This document shows positions 36,605-45,783 of a stretch of DNA of 64,000 bases, in pieces. A program made the translations under genes and the position numbers. Source of the stretch: an uncultured Pseudokineococcus sp. (lineage in GTDB: Bacteria; Actinomycetota; Actinomycetes; Actinomycetales; Quadrisphaeraceae); the NCBI RefSeq assembly GCF_947495735.1, contig NZ_CANMAA010000001.1, forward strand, positions 620,001-684,000, in the 5' to 3' direction. The notes below the pieces were generated by a model. It saw only the letters and a list, made by a program, of their open reading frames with translations. It had not been told where the DNA came from and searched no databases. Positions within the stretch are counted from its first letter, which is position 1. Each line of letters starts with the position of its first letter.

Positions 36605-37474
36605 GCCGCCGAAGGGCAGGCGCTGCAGCTCGTCGGCGTCGCGACGTCGGCGCTCCTCCTGGCCGCGCAGGCGCTCGAGGTCGCGGCGGCGCCGCTCCGC
36701 CAGGACCGCCGACAGCACGCGCTCGGGCGTCGCCGAGGACGGCGGGGGCGGGAAGACGCGGGCCACGACGTCCGCGCGCAGCTGGGCGCCGAGGCGCTCG
36801 CGGGACGTGGGGTTGAGCTTGTCGGTGCGCGCCAGGAGCTGCCGGCACGCGAGCGCCAGCCCGGCGGGCAGCACGCCGACGTCGGCGCTGGCGGCCCAGC
36901 GGGCGAGCTCCGGCGGCATCACGACCTCGCGCACCTCCTGCTGCGCCGCCCGCTCGCGGATGACGACGGTGCCCGCGAGGAGGTCGCCGAGGCGCTTGCC
37001 GCGCCGGTTGGACAGCGCCGTGATCAGCGCGGGAGCGCCCGTCAGCAGCCACAGCTCGCCGACGCCCGTCAGCGCCCGGACCACCGCGTGGCGGAAGCGC
37101 ACGGGGCCGCCGTCGTCGCGCACGACGCGCGTGCCGACGACCAGCCGCCCGACGGAGCGGCCGCGGGTGAGCGTCTCCACGGTCGTCGGGATGCCGACGA
37201 CGACCAGCGCGCTCAGCACGGCGACGACGGTCGCGAGGGTGGACGTGTTCGTCTCCGCCAGCCGCGGGACCGCGACGACGAGCACGAGGGCCGCGACCGC
37301 GAGGACGACGAGCGCGTCCAGCAGGGCCGCGAGGATGCGCAGGGCGGCCGAGGCGCGCGGCAGCTCCAGCACGACGGCGTCCCCCGTGACGACGCCCGTC
37401 CCCAGGGCGGAGGCCAGCGCCTCGTCCTCCCAGTGCGCCGAGCGCCCGTCCTCCGCGGTGGTCACGGACCCCAT
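36602..37474 (-). CDS. RDD-family membrane protein
   Basis: A 290-residue protein starting at ATG 37474 (MGSVTTAEDGR). Two helices (about 60-80 and 95-115) follow the RDD start LPRASAALRILAALLDALVV, then RGRSVGRLVVGTRVVRDDGGP and a third hydrophobic stretch near 150. KRLGDLLAGTVVIRER is the RDD end motif. A basic cytoplasmic tail with many RRRRD runs closes it. Function unknown; transport or channel activity has been proposed for some RDD proteins. It diverges from the SpoIIM-like gene, a usual pairing in actinobacteria. Confidence 0.85.
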   Translation of the reverse strand: MGSVTTAEDGRSAHWEDEALASALGTGVVTGDAVVLELPRASAALRILAALLDALVVLAVAALVLVVAVPRLAETNTSTLATVVAVLSALVVVGIPTTVETLTRGRSVGRLVVGTRVVRDDGGPVRFRHAVVRALTGVGELWLLTGAPALITALSNRRGKRLGDLLAGTVVIRERAAQQEVREVVMPPELARWAASADVGVLPAGLALACRQLLARTDKLNPTSRERLGAQLRADVVARVFPPPPSSATPERVLSAVLAERRRRDLERLRGQEERRRRDADELQRLPFGG

Positions 37475-37496
37475 GCTGGCAGGCGGCCCGGCTCGG

Positions 37497-37502
37497 TAGC
37501 GT
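37497..37502 (+). promoter_or_regulatory. -10 box for the SpoIIM-like gene
   Basis: TAGCGT lies six bases before a GTG at 37509 and 45 before the GTG at 37548. It either allows a leaderless, longer start or a 39-nt leader. Confidence 0.4.
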
Positions 37503-37547
37503 GAGCCCGTGCGCTGCCCGGGCGCCGCGGACCGCAGGGGAGCACCG

Positions 37548-38543
37548 GTGGACGTCGACGCCTTCGTGCAGGTGCACGAGCCCACCTGGCTGCGCCTGGA
37601 GGAGGTGCTCCGCCGGGGCCGGCTGCAGGGCGCCGACGCCGACGAGCTGCTGCGCCTGTACCAGCGCACGGCCACGCACCTGTCGGTGCTGCAGGCGAGC
37701 AGCCCCGACCCCGTGCTCGTCTCCCGGCTCTCGCGGCTCGTGGCGCGCGCCCGCAGCCGCATCGGCGGGGTGCGCGAGCCCGTGTGGCGCGAGGCGGCTC
37801 GCTTCCTGCTGGTCTCCTTCCCGGTGGCCGTCTACCGCATCCGCTGGGTGGTGGTGGGCGTCGCCGCGGTGTTCCTGGCGCTCGCGACGGCCGTGGCGGT
37901 CTGGACGGCGTCCGACCCCGCCGTCATCGCCTCGATCGGCAGCGAGCAGGAGCTCCGCCAGCTCGTCGACCGCGACTTCGTCGACTACTACTCCCAGAAC
38001 ACCCCGGCGTCCTTCGCCGGGCAGGTGTGGACGAACAACGCGCGCATCGCCGCGCTGTGCGTGGCCTTCGGCATCACGGGCGTCTTCGTGCTCTACATCA
38101 TCGCGGCGAACGCGCTGGGCGTGGGCTCGACGGCGGGGGTGATGTTCGCCTACGGCCGCGGCGACGTCTTCTTCGCCTTCATCCTCCCGCACGGACTGAT
38201 GGAGCTCACGGCCGTCTTCGTCGCCGCCGCGGCCGGCCTCGCCCTGTTCTGGGCCTGGGTCGCCCCCGGGGCGCGCACGCGCGCGGACGCGCTGGCCGCC
38301 GAGGGCAGGGCGCTGTTCACCGTCGCGCTGGGGCTCGTCGGCGTCCTCGCGATCAGCGGCGTCGTCGAGGGCTTCGTGACGCCTGCGCCGTGGCCGACCG
38401 CGGTCCGCATCGGCATCGGCGCGCTGGTGCTCCTGGCCTTCTGCGCCTACGTCGGGGTCCTGGGACGTCGGGGCGTGGCGGCGGGGGAGACCGGCGACCT
38501 GCGCGCCGGCGACGTCGGCGACGTCGCTCCCGTGCGCGGCTGA
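37548..38543 (+). CDS. Stage II sporulation protein M-like membrane protein
   Basis: A 331-residue protein. VDVDAFVQVHEPTWLRLEEVL is the family's normal start, and GGGGAG lies upstream, so I chose GTG 37548; GTG 37509 would add 13 residues. Residues 95-115 give the first helix. NTPASFAGQVWTNNARIAALCVAFGITGVF is the SpoIIM core, then ILPHGLMELTAVFVAAAAG. About five to six helices in total. In sporulators SpoIIM drives peptidoglycan remodelling; in this family its role is unknown. RDD plus SpoIIM plus the MoxR/DUF58 operon form a common actinobacterial neighbourhood. Confidence 0.85.
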   Translation: MDVDAFVQVHEPTWLRLEEVLRRGRLQGADADELLRLYQRTATHLSVLQASSPDPVLVSRLSRLVARARSRIGGVREPVWREAARFLLVSFPVAVYRIRWVVVGVAAVFLALATAVAVWTASDPAVIASIGSEQELRQLVDRDFVDYYSQNTPASFAGQVWTNNARIAALCVAFGITGVFVLYIIAANALGVGSTAGVMFAYGRGDVFFAFILPHGLMELTAVFVAAAAGLALFWAWVAPGARTRADALAAEGRALFTVALGLVGVLAISGVVEGFVTPAPWPTAVRIGIGALVLLAFCAYVGVLGRRGVAAGETGDLRAGDVGDVAPVRG

Positions 38544-38587
38544 GCCCGCGCCGTCCTCGCCGGGCACCCGGGTGACCGGGAGGCCCC

Positions 38588-38593
38588 TACGCT
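38588..38593 (+). promoter_or_regulatory. -10 box of a leaderless promoter (permease)
   Basis: TACGCT lies eight bases before the GTG at 38602. Confidence 0.4.
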
Positions 38594-38601
38594 CCACAGC
38601 C

Positions 38602-39921
38602 GTGAGCGCACCCCGCAGACGGTTCTCCGGCTGGACCCTCCACGGCGACGGGCGCACCGTCGGCCCCGGCGAGGTGGTCGCCCCGGGGGAGCGCCTGGTC
38701 TGGTCGCGGACGGTGCTGATCGGCGTCCAGCACGTCGTCGCCATGTTCGGGGCGACCTTCCTGGTGCCGCTCATCACCGGGCTGCCGCCGTCGACCACCC
38801 TGTTCTTCTCGGCGGTCGGCACGCTGCTGTTCCTGCTGGTCACCGGCGGCCGGCTGCCCAGCTACCTCGGCTCGAGCTTCGCCTTCATCGCGCCCATCGC
38901 CGCCGCGACGGCGCAGGGCGGCGTGGCGACGGCCCTCGGCGGCGTCCTGGTGACGGGCCTGGCGCTCGCGCTCGTCGGCGTCGTCGTGCACGTCGCCGGG
39001 CCCCGCTGGATCGCGCTGCTCATGCCCCCCGTGGTCACCGGCACGATCGTCGCACTCATCGGCCTCAACCTGGCCCCGAGCGCGCGGGCCAACGTCGAGG
39101 CCGGCCCGGTCACCGCGGTGGTCACCCTCGTCGTGATCATCCTCGCGACGGTGCTCTTCACGGGCCTGCTCGGCCGGCTCGGGATCCTGGTCGGCGTCGC
39201 CGCGGGGTACGTCGTCGCGCTGGTGCGCGGCGAGGTCGACCTCGCCCCCGTGGGGGAGGCCGCCTGGGTAGGCCTGCCGCCCTTCACCGCGCCCGTGCTG
39301 GACGTCGCCGTGCTCGGGCTCTTCCTGCCGGTCGTGCTGGTGCTCGTCGCCGAGAACGTCGGCCACGTCACCTCGGTCGCCGCCATGACGGGCTCGGACG
39401 TCGAGCGCCTCACCGGTCGGGCGGTCTTCGCCGACGGCGCCGCCACCGCGCTCGCGGGGCTCGGCGGCGGCTCGGGGACGACGACGTACGCGGAGAACAT
39501 CGGCGTCATGGCCGCCACCCGCGTGTACTCGACGGCCGCCTACCTCGTCGCGGCGCTCGCCGCCCTCGGGCTGAGCCTCTCGCCCAAGGTGGGCGCTCTC
39601 ATCGCCTCGGTGCCCGCCGGCGTCCTCGGCGGCGCGGCCACGGTGCTGTACGGGCTCATCGGCGTCCTCGGAGCCCGCATCTGGGTGCAGCGCCGGGTCG
39701 ACTTCTCCGACCCGGTGAACCTCATGACCGCCGGCGCGGCGCTGGTCATCGGCATCGCCGACTACACGCTGGTCCTCGGCGACCTCGTCTTCGGCGGCAT
39801 CGCGCTCGGCTCGGGCGCGGCGATCGGCGTCTACCACGGCATGCGCGGCGTCCAGCGGCTGCGCGGGACCCGCCCCGAGGACCAGCGGGCCGACCTCGTG
39901 GACGCCGCCGACGCCCCCTGA
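38602..39921 (+). CDS. Uracil/xanthine permease (NCS2 family)
   Basis: A 439-residue nucleobase:cation symporter with about 12-14 helices. GVQHVVAMFGATFLVPLITGLPP is the N-terminal UraA/NCS2 motif. VLVAENVGHVTSVAAMTG carries the substrate-site Glu (AENVGH), and GLGGGSGTTTYAENIGVMAATRVYS gives the second conserved Glu. Asn-Val-Gly-His suggests uracil rather than xanthine, but the substrate is not certain. It stands alone between the SpoIIM-like gene and the convergent DUF58 operon. Confidence 0.92.
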   Translation: MSAPRRRFSGWTLHGDGRTVGPGEVVAPGERLVWSRTVLIGVQHVVAMFGATFLVPLITGLPPSTTLFFSAVGTLLFLLVTGGRLPSYLGSSFAFIAPIAAATAQGGVATALGGVLVTGLALALVGVVVHVAGPRWIALLMPPVVTGTIVALIGLNLAPSARANVEAGPVTAVVTLVVIILATVLFTGLLGRLGILVGVAAGYVVALVRGEVDLAPVGEAAWVGLPPFTAPVLDVAVLGLFLPVVLVLVAENVGHVTSVAAMTGSDVERLTGRAVFADGAATALAGLGGGSGTTTYAENIGVMAATRVYSTAAYLVAALAALGLSLSPKVGALIASVPAGVLGGAATVLYGLIGVLGARIWVQRRVDFSDPVNLMTAGAALVIGIADYTLVLGDLVFGGIALGSGAAIGVYHGMRGVQRLRGTRPEDQRADLVDAADAP

Positions 39922-40037
39922 GGTCGTCGAGCGGGCGGCTCCGGGGCCCGCAGGCCGCCGACTCCTCCGGGGGCGGACGCTCTGCCGGGCGGGGGGTCGC
40001 TGCCGTCCTCGGGTGGGGGCGCCGCCGGCAGGGCCCC

Positions 40038-41330
40038 TCAGAGCCGGCCGGCGGCCTTGAGCGCAAGGTAGGCGTCGGCCAGCCGCGGCGGCAGCTCCTC
40101 GGGCGTCCCGCGGACGACGTGCACCCCGGTGCGCCCGAGGCGCTCGACGAGCCGGTCGGTCTCCAGCAGCACGCGCTCGGCGGCCGCGGCGTCGTAGACC
40201 TCCACGGCGTCGCCGCGCCGCGCGCGCATCTCCTCGACGCGCGGGTCGGTCACCGAGGCGACGACCACCTGGTGGCGGCCCGTGAGCTGGCCGAGGACGG
40301 GCAGCAGGCCCTCCTCGACGGCGGCCGGCTCCAGCGGCGTGAGCAGCACCACCAGGGCGCGGCGGGTGAGGGCCGTGCGGACCGTGCGGGCCACGAGCGT
40401 CCAGTCGGCCTCGACCAGGCGCGCCTCCAGGGGCGCCATGGCCTGCACGAGCGCCGGGAGGAGAGCCGCTCCCGTGGTCTTCTGCACGCGGGCCCGCACG
40501 CGCCGGTCGACCGCCACGAGGTCCACCCGGTCACCGGCCCGCGAGGCCAGGGCGGCCAGCAGGAGCGCGGCGTCCATCGCCGCGTCCAGGCGCGGCGCGT
40601 CGCCCACGCGCCCGGCGGCGGTCCGGGAGGTGTCCAGGACGAGCAGCACCCGGCGGTCGCGCTCGGGCCGCCAGGTGCGCACGACGAGCTCCTGCCGGCG
40701 CGCGGTGGCGCGCCAGTCGATGGAGCGGACGTCGTCGCCCTCGACGTAGTCGCGCAGGCTGTCGAACTCCGTGCCCTGCCCGCGGACCTGGGTCGCCGAG
40801 CGGCCCTCGAGGTCGCGCAGGCGCGCCAGGCGGCTGGGCAGGTGCCGGCGGGAGCGGAAGTGCGGCAGCACGCGCAGCGACGCCGGCACCTCCCGCGAGC
40901 GCTGCCGGGCCACCAGCCCGAGCGGCCCCAGGGCGCGCACGGTCACGCGGTCGCCCTCGCGGTCCCCGCGCCGGGTCGGGAGCAGGGGCGTCAGGAACCG
41001 CCGGCGCTCGCCGGCGGGCACGTCGAGGCGGTGCCGGTCCCCGGAGGGGCCCGCCGAGGGGCCCCACGCGTCGCGCACCAGCCCGCGCAGCCGCCGCGGC
41101 CCGGGGTTGGTCACCACGAGCGCGCTCGTCGCCGGCTCGCCCAGGCGCACGCCCGACGGGACGTCGCGCGCGAGCCCCAGCCGCTTCGGGGACGCCGCCA
41201 GCGCGAGGTCCACGACGACGGCGAGCAGCACGAGCACCGCCCACGTCAGCGCGGGCGCCCAGCCGGGCAGGAGCCCGATCGGGACGGCGCCGAGGGCGAC
41301 CAGCAGGACGAGGCGTCCGGTGACGGCCAC
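40038..41330 (-). CDS. DUF58 domain protein
   Basis: A 430-residue protein starting at GTG 41330 (VAVTGRLVLL). Two helices near the N-terminus are followed by RGQGTEFDSLRDYVEGDDVRSIDWRATARR, split here as GTEFDSLRDYVEGDDVRSID plus WRATARR: the DUF58 signature. A vWA-like region (VLLVLDTSRTAAG) comes next. DUF58 proteins work with MoxR AAA ATPases as chaperone-like complexes. It is the last gene of a five-gene operon, eight bases after moxR. The longer upstream frame is a shadow of moxR. Confidence 0.9.
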   Translation of the reverse strand: MAVTGRLVLLVALGAVPIGLLPGWAPALTWAVLVLLAVVVDLALAASPKRLGLARDVPSGVRLGEPATSALVVTNPGPRRLRGLVRDAWGPSAGPSGDRHRLDVPAGERRRFLTPLLPTRRGDREGDRVTVRALGPLGLVARQRSREVPASLRVLPHFRSRRHLPSRLARLRDLEGRSATQVRGQGTEFDSLRDYVEGDDVRSIDWRATARRQELVVRTWRPERDRRVLLVLDTSRTAAGRVGDAPRLDAAMDAALLLAALASRAGDRVDLVAVDRRVRARVQKTTGAALLPALVQAMAPLEARLVEADWTLVARTVRTALTRRALVVLLTPLEPAAVEEGLLPVLGQLTGRHQVVVASVTDPRVEEMRARRGDAVEVYDAAAAERVLLETDRLVERLGRTGVHVVRGTPEELPPRLADAYLALKAAGRL

Positions 41331-41338
41331 GGGCGGGA

Positions 41339-42393
<1,055 letters not shown>

Positions 42394-42397
<4 letters not shown>

Positions 42398-43608
42398 GAG
42401 CTGCGGACCTCCTTCTCCAGGGAGTCGAGGGCGTCGGCGAGGACCACGAGGGCGGCGTCGTCGCGCGGGGCGGGGGAGCGGTAGAGGGCGTCCACCTCGG
42501 CGGCCGGCCGGCCGGTGGCGGACGCGGTCGCGTCGACGACGGCGGTGGTGCCGGCGGAGACGGGGACGCCGAGCCGCCCGGCCAGCCGGCCCAGCGAGGC
42601 CGACCTCAGCACGGCGGCGGCGTGCGCGCGGTCGCCGGCCGCGCGGTAGAGCCGTCCGCGCCCCTCGACGGCCTCCGAGGCGCGGACGACGACGGGCAGC
42701 TGCTCGGGCACGAGGCGTCCCAGGCGCCGTCCGCGCCACAGGAGCAGCAGGAGCGCGGCGACGACGAGCACCTGCGCGGCGCGCACCAGGCCCGGGGGCA
42801 CGAGGGCGGACAGGGGGAGGGGCTCGTCGGACAGCGCGGGGTCGAGCGGGTCGGGCAGGTACCAGACCAGGGCGTCCCGCGCGCCGAGCGTGCGCAGGGC
42901 GAGGGCGGCGTTGCCCTCGTCGGCGACCGCCTCGTTGGTCAGGACCTCGGGCTGGCCGAGCACGACGACCCGCGAGCCGTCGCCGTCGACGACGGCGTAG
43001 GGGGCGCCGCCGAACGGCAGGCCGTAGCAGAGCGAGACGGAGGGGTCCTCGTCGTCGCGCGGCTCGACGAGCGCCCCGCCGCCGGTGGCGGGTCCGGCCG
43101 CCCGGGCGGCCGGCACGTCGCACTGGGGCGGGACGGCGGGAGCCGCCTCGATCTCCTCGGCGGTGCGCAGCGCCGGGGCCAGCACCTCGAGGTCGTCCGC
43201 CGGGGGCGCCAGCAGCACGAGGTCCGCGCCCGAGCCCGCCAGGTCCTCCAGCTGGGCCCGCCCGAGGGGCGCGGTCGGCACGACCAGGACGGCGGCCCCG
43301 CCCGGACCGGCGGCGCGCACGGCCTCCAGGGTCGCCTCGGTGCTCGTCGTGCGCGTGACCGGGACGCCGAGGTCCTCGAGCACCTGGGCCACGGCGCGAC
43401 CGCCCTCGGGCGCCGGGCTCGTGGGGTCCAGGTCGCCCTGCCCCGTGCCGCGCGAGGCGAGCGCGAGGGCCACGAGCACGAGCACCGCCAGCCCGGCGAG
43501 GGCGAGAGGGCCCCGGCCCGGACGGCGGCGGCGCGCCGGGTCCGGTGCCGTCTCCCCGTGCCCGGCCCCGCCGGCGCTCGCGGGACGGACGGCGGCCGGG
43601 GCGCTCAC
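42394..43608 (-). CDS. DUF4350 membrane protein
   Basis: A 404-residue protein. One helix at about 35-52 and another at about 290-308 bracket a large exported domain with the DUF4350 start GGRAVAQVLEDLGVPVTRT and QPEVLTNEAVADEGNAALALRTLG. The family resembles GATase-like folds without a known reaction. The GTG start overlaps the DUF4129 stop and its own stop overlaps moxR, each by four bases. Confidence 0.87.
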
Positions 43609-44282
43609 GGCGCGGCTCCGGACGGCAGCTGCGCATCGGCGGGGCGCTCGGCGCGCACGCGCTCGTCCAGGCGGCGCAGCCGGGCGTCGTCCTGCTCGCT
43701 GCCGGGCGCCGACCCGTAGACGACGTCGTCGAAGACGCGGGCGCCGGCGCGCAGGTCGTCGGCGACGGCGGGCAGCGCGGCCCCCATCTCCGCGGCGGCC
43801 TCGGTGGCGGTGCGGCCGGGGCGCTCGTCGAGCAGCACCCGCTCCTCCGCCCCGCGGACGACGGCGCGGAAGCGCTCCGCGACGGCGCCGGGCCAGTCGC
43901 CCTCGGCGGCCAGCGCGTCCGCGCGGGCGCGGTGGGCGTCGGCGCTGCGCCGGGCGTCGTCGGCGAAGACGTCGTCGGGCGCGCCGGCCCCGCCCCGCCC
44001 GCGCCGCACCACCTGACCCGCGACCCGCAGGGCCACGAGCACGAGGACGAGGAGCGCGGCCACGACGAGGGCGTCCACCACGGGGCCGCCGTCGAGGTCG
44101 TCGGGGAGCAGCTCGGCGACGCGGTCGCGCAGCCAGCGCAGGGCCTGCTGGAGCGGCCCGGGGCGGGCCTCGGCGTAGACCGTGCCGCTCAGCTCGCGCA
44201 CGAGGGCGTCCTGCGCCTCGTCGCGGCCGACGTCGCCGGCGCCCAGCCGCGACAGGGCTCCGGCGCTCGGGGCGGTGGTCAG
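43605..44282 (-). CDS. DUF4129 membrane protein
   Basis: About 225 residues. The conserved region begins with RDEAQDALVRELSGTVYAE, then one helix (VVDALVVAALLVLVLVALRVAG) and a C-terminal cytoplasmic domain with GDWPGAVAERFRAVVRGAEERVLLDERPGRTATEAA, the DUF4129 signature. No ATG or GTG lies in the right place: a CTG at 44282 overlaps the upstream stop as CTGA with GAGGC upstream, while the first GTG (44201) would cut conserved residues. I therefore mark CTG as start with low certainty. Confidence 0.82.
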   Translation of the reverse strand: MTTAPSAGALSRLGAGDVGRDEAQDALVRELSGTVYAEARPGPLQQALRWLRDRVAELLPDDLDGGPVVDALVVAALLVLVLVALRVAGQVVRRGRGGAGAPDDVFADDARRSADAHRARADALAAEGDWPGAVAERFRAVVRGAEERVLLDERPGRTATEAAAEMGAALPAVADDLRAGARVFDDVVYGSAPGSEQDDARLRRLDERVRAERPADAQLPSGAAP

Positions 44283-45412
44283 GGCGCTGCCTCGCCGGCG
44301 GCCCGGGCGAGCTCCACGTCCAGGCCCTCCTGGCGGATGCGCAGGTCGGTGTACAGCAGCGCGACGACGGCCGACGCGAACGGCTGCACGAGGATGCTCG
44401 CGACCGTCCCGAACAGCAGGGTCACGAAGGCGGCCAGCGCGCTGCCCGCGGTGCTGCCCACGACGACGTCGATGACGCCGCTGACGACCCCGGCCGGGAC
44501 CACGAGGACGGCGGTGGCGATGGACACGAGCACGTAGGTGAGCAGGAGGACGCCGAAGACGCGCCACCACGTGCCGCGCACGAGCCCGGCGCTGCGACCG
44601 AGCGCCGAGAAGACTCCGCGCCCCTCGAGCAGGAGCGCCACCGCGGCGAAGGCCCACCGCGTCCCCAGCCAGACCGCGACGGCGACGCCCGCGAGCAGAC
44701 CCAGGACCAGGCCGCCGACGCCGGCGCCCGTGCCGGCGAAGAACCCGAGGGCGCCGATCCCGGCTCCGAGGAGGACCACCGCGAAGTAGACGAGACCGGT
44801 GAGCAGCGCCAGCCCGACCAGGGCCAGCACGCGCCCTCGCACCCGCTGCCAGAGCTCGCCCGCGGGGACGGTGCGGCCGATCACCGAGCCGCTGACCGAC
44901 AGGACGAGCAGCCCCGTCAGGACGGTGGTGGCCACGAGGGAGACGACGGTCGTGACGGGGTCGGTGCCGGCGAGGTCGAGGGCGGAGAACTCGCTCCCGG
45001 CGCCCGCCGCGGGCAGCGACTCGTTGAGCACCGCGGCGAAGGCGCTCCCGAACAGGGGCGCCAGCAGCAGCGAGAGGACCGCCACGGCCCCGAAGACCGC
45101 CGCGCTGGTGCCGAGCATCACGCGGGGGTTGGCGCTGATGGCCCGGAAGCCGCCCTCGAGGAGCTCCAGCGCGCCGAGCGGGCGCAGCGGCACGATGCCG
45201 GGCCGCTGGGGGGAGGACCACGCGGGTCCTGCGCCGGGCGGCGGTCCCCACCCCGGGGCGGTCGAGGGCGGCTGCCCGGGCGCCCCGGCGTCCCCGTCCC
45301 GCGGTGCTCCGCTCCCGACGGACCAGCCCGTCGCGGGGGCCTCGTCGGCACCCGCCCCCGCGGGCGTGCGCTCGTCGTCGCCGGGGCGCCCCCAGCCCTG
45401 GTGCTCGGTCAT
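44279..45412 (-). CDS. Polytopic membrane protein, glycerophosphodiester phosphodiesterase membrane-domain type
   Basis: A 377-residue protein. Residues 1-70 are Pro/Gly-rich and cytoplasmic. PGIVPLRPLGALELLEGGFRAISANPRVMLG opens a membrane domain with about six helices, ending in VALLYTDLRIRQEGLDVEL. Actinobacterial homologues are often annotated as the membrane domain of glycerophosphoryl diester phosphodiesterase, but no catalytic phosphodiesterase domain is present. First gene of the operon with DUF4129, DUF4350, moxR and DUF58. Confidence 0.8.
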   Translation of the reverse strand: MTEHQGWGRPGDDERTPAGAGADEAPATGWSVGSGAPRDGDAGAPGQPPSTAPGWGPPPGAGPAWSSPQRPGIVPLRPLGALELLEGGFRAISANPRVMLGTSAAVFGAVAVLSLLLAPLFGSAFAAVLNESLPAAGAGSEFSALDLAGTDPVTTVVSLVATTVLTGLLVLSVSGSVIGRTVPAGELWQRVRGRVLALVGLALLTGLVYFAVVLLGAGIGALGFFAGTGAGVGGLVLGLLAGVAVAVWLGTRWAFAAVALLLEGRGVFSALGRSAGLVRGTWWRVFGVLLLTYVLVSIATAVLVVPAGVVSGVIDVVVGSTAGSALAAFVTLLFGTVASILVQPFASAVVALLYTDLRIRQEGLDVELARAAGEAAP

Positions 45413-45783
45413 CCTCGCCTCGTCCTCCTCGTGCCGGTCGCGGGCCGCGTCGTCCGGGGCCGGGGCGACCCTTCACCGGCGCGCTCGAGCGCCCGACCGC
45501 CCCTCGCGCGATCTTGTCACGCGGGGCCTGCGCGCGAGGAGGTGCGCGCACCGGTGACAGCGGGTTCACCCGGCTGCGACGCCGGGCGCCCGGACGCGCA
45601 GTGCGAGGCACGCTCCGTGAGCGGAAGACGACGAAGAAGTCCCCCGGACCAGGAGTTCCGCTTCCACCGTGACGAACGCGTCGTCTGCCCGTAACCTGGC
45701 GACTTCAGCGAGACACCGGCGTCCGCACCTGAACGTGATCTCGAGATGCGCTCCCCGAGCGCCGGTGATGGAGGACGCAGCCC
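45413..45783. other. 371-bp divergent spacer before the sugar transferase gene
   Basis: It lies between two divergent genes and has lower GC than its flanks from about 45620 to 45740. It contains a candidate promoter for the plus-strand gene and a GGAGG ribosome-binding site just before 45784. Inverted TGTCAC/GTGACA half sites lie near 45516 and 45560. No credible ORF is seen. Confidence 0.5.
45669..45697 (+). promoter_or_regulatory. Candidate promoter for the sugar transferase gene
   Basis: GTGACG (45669-45674) and TAACCT (45692-45697) are 17 bases apart. The leader would be about 80 nt. Confidence 0.35.
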
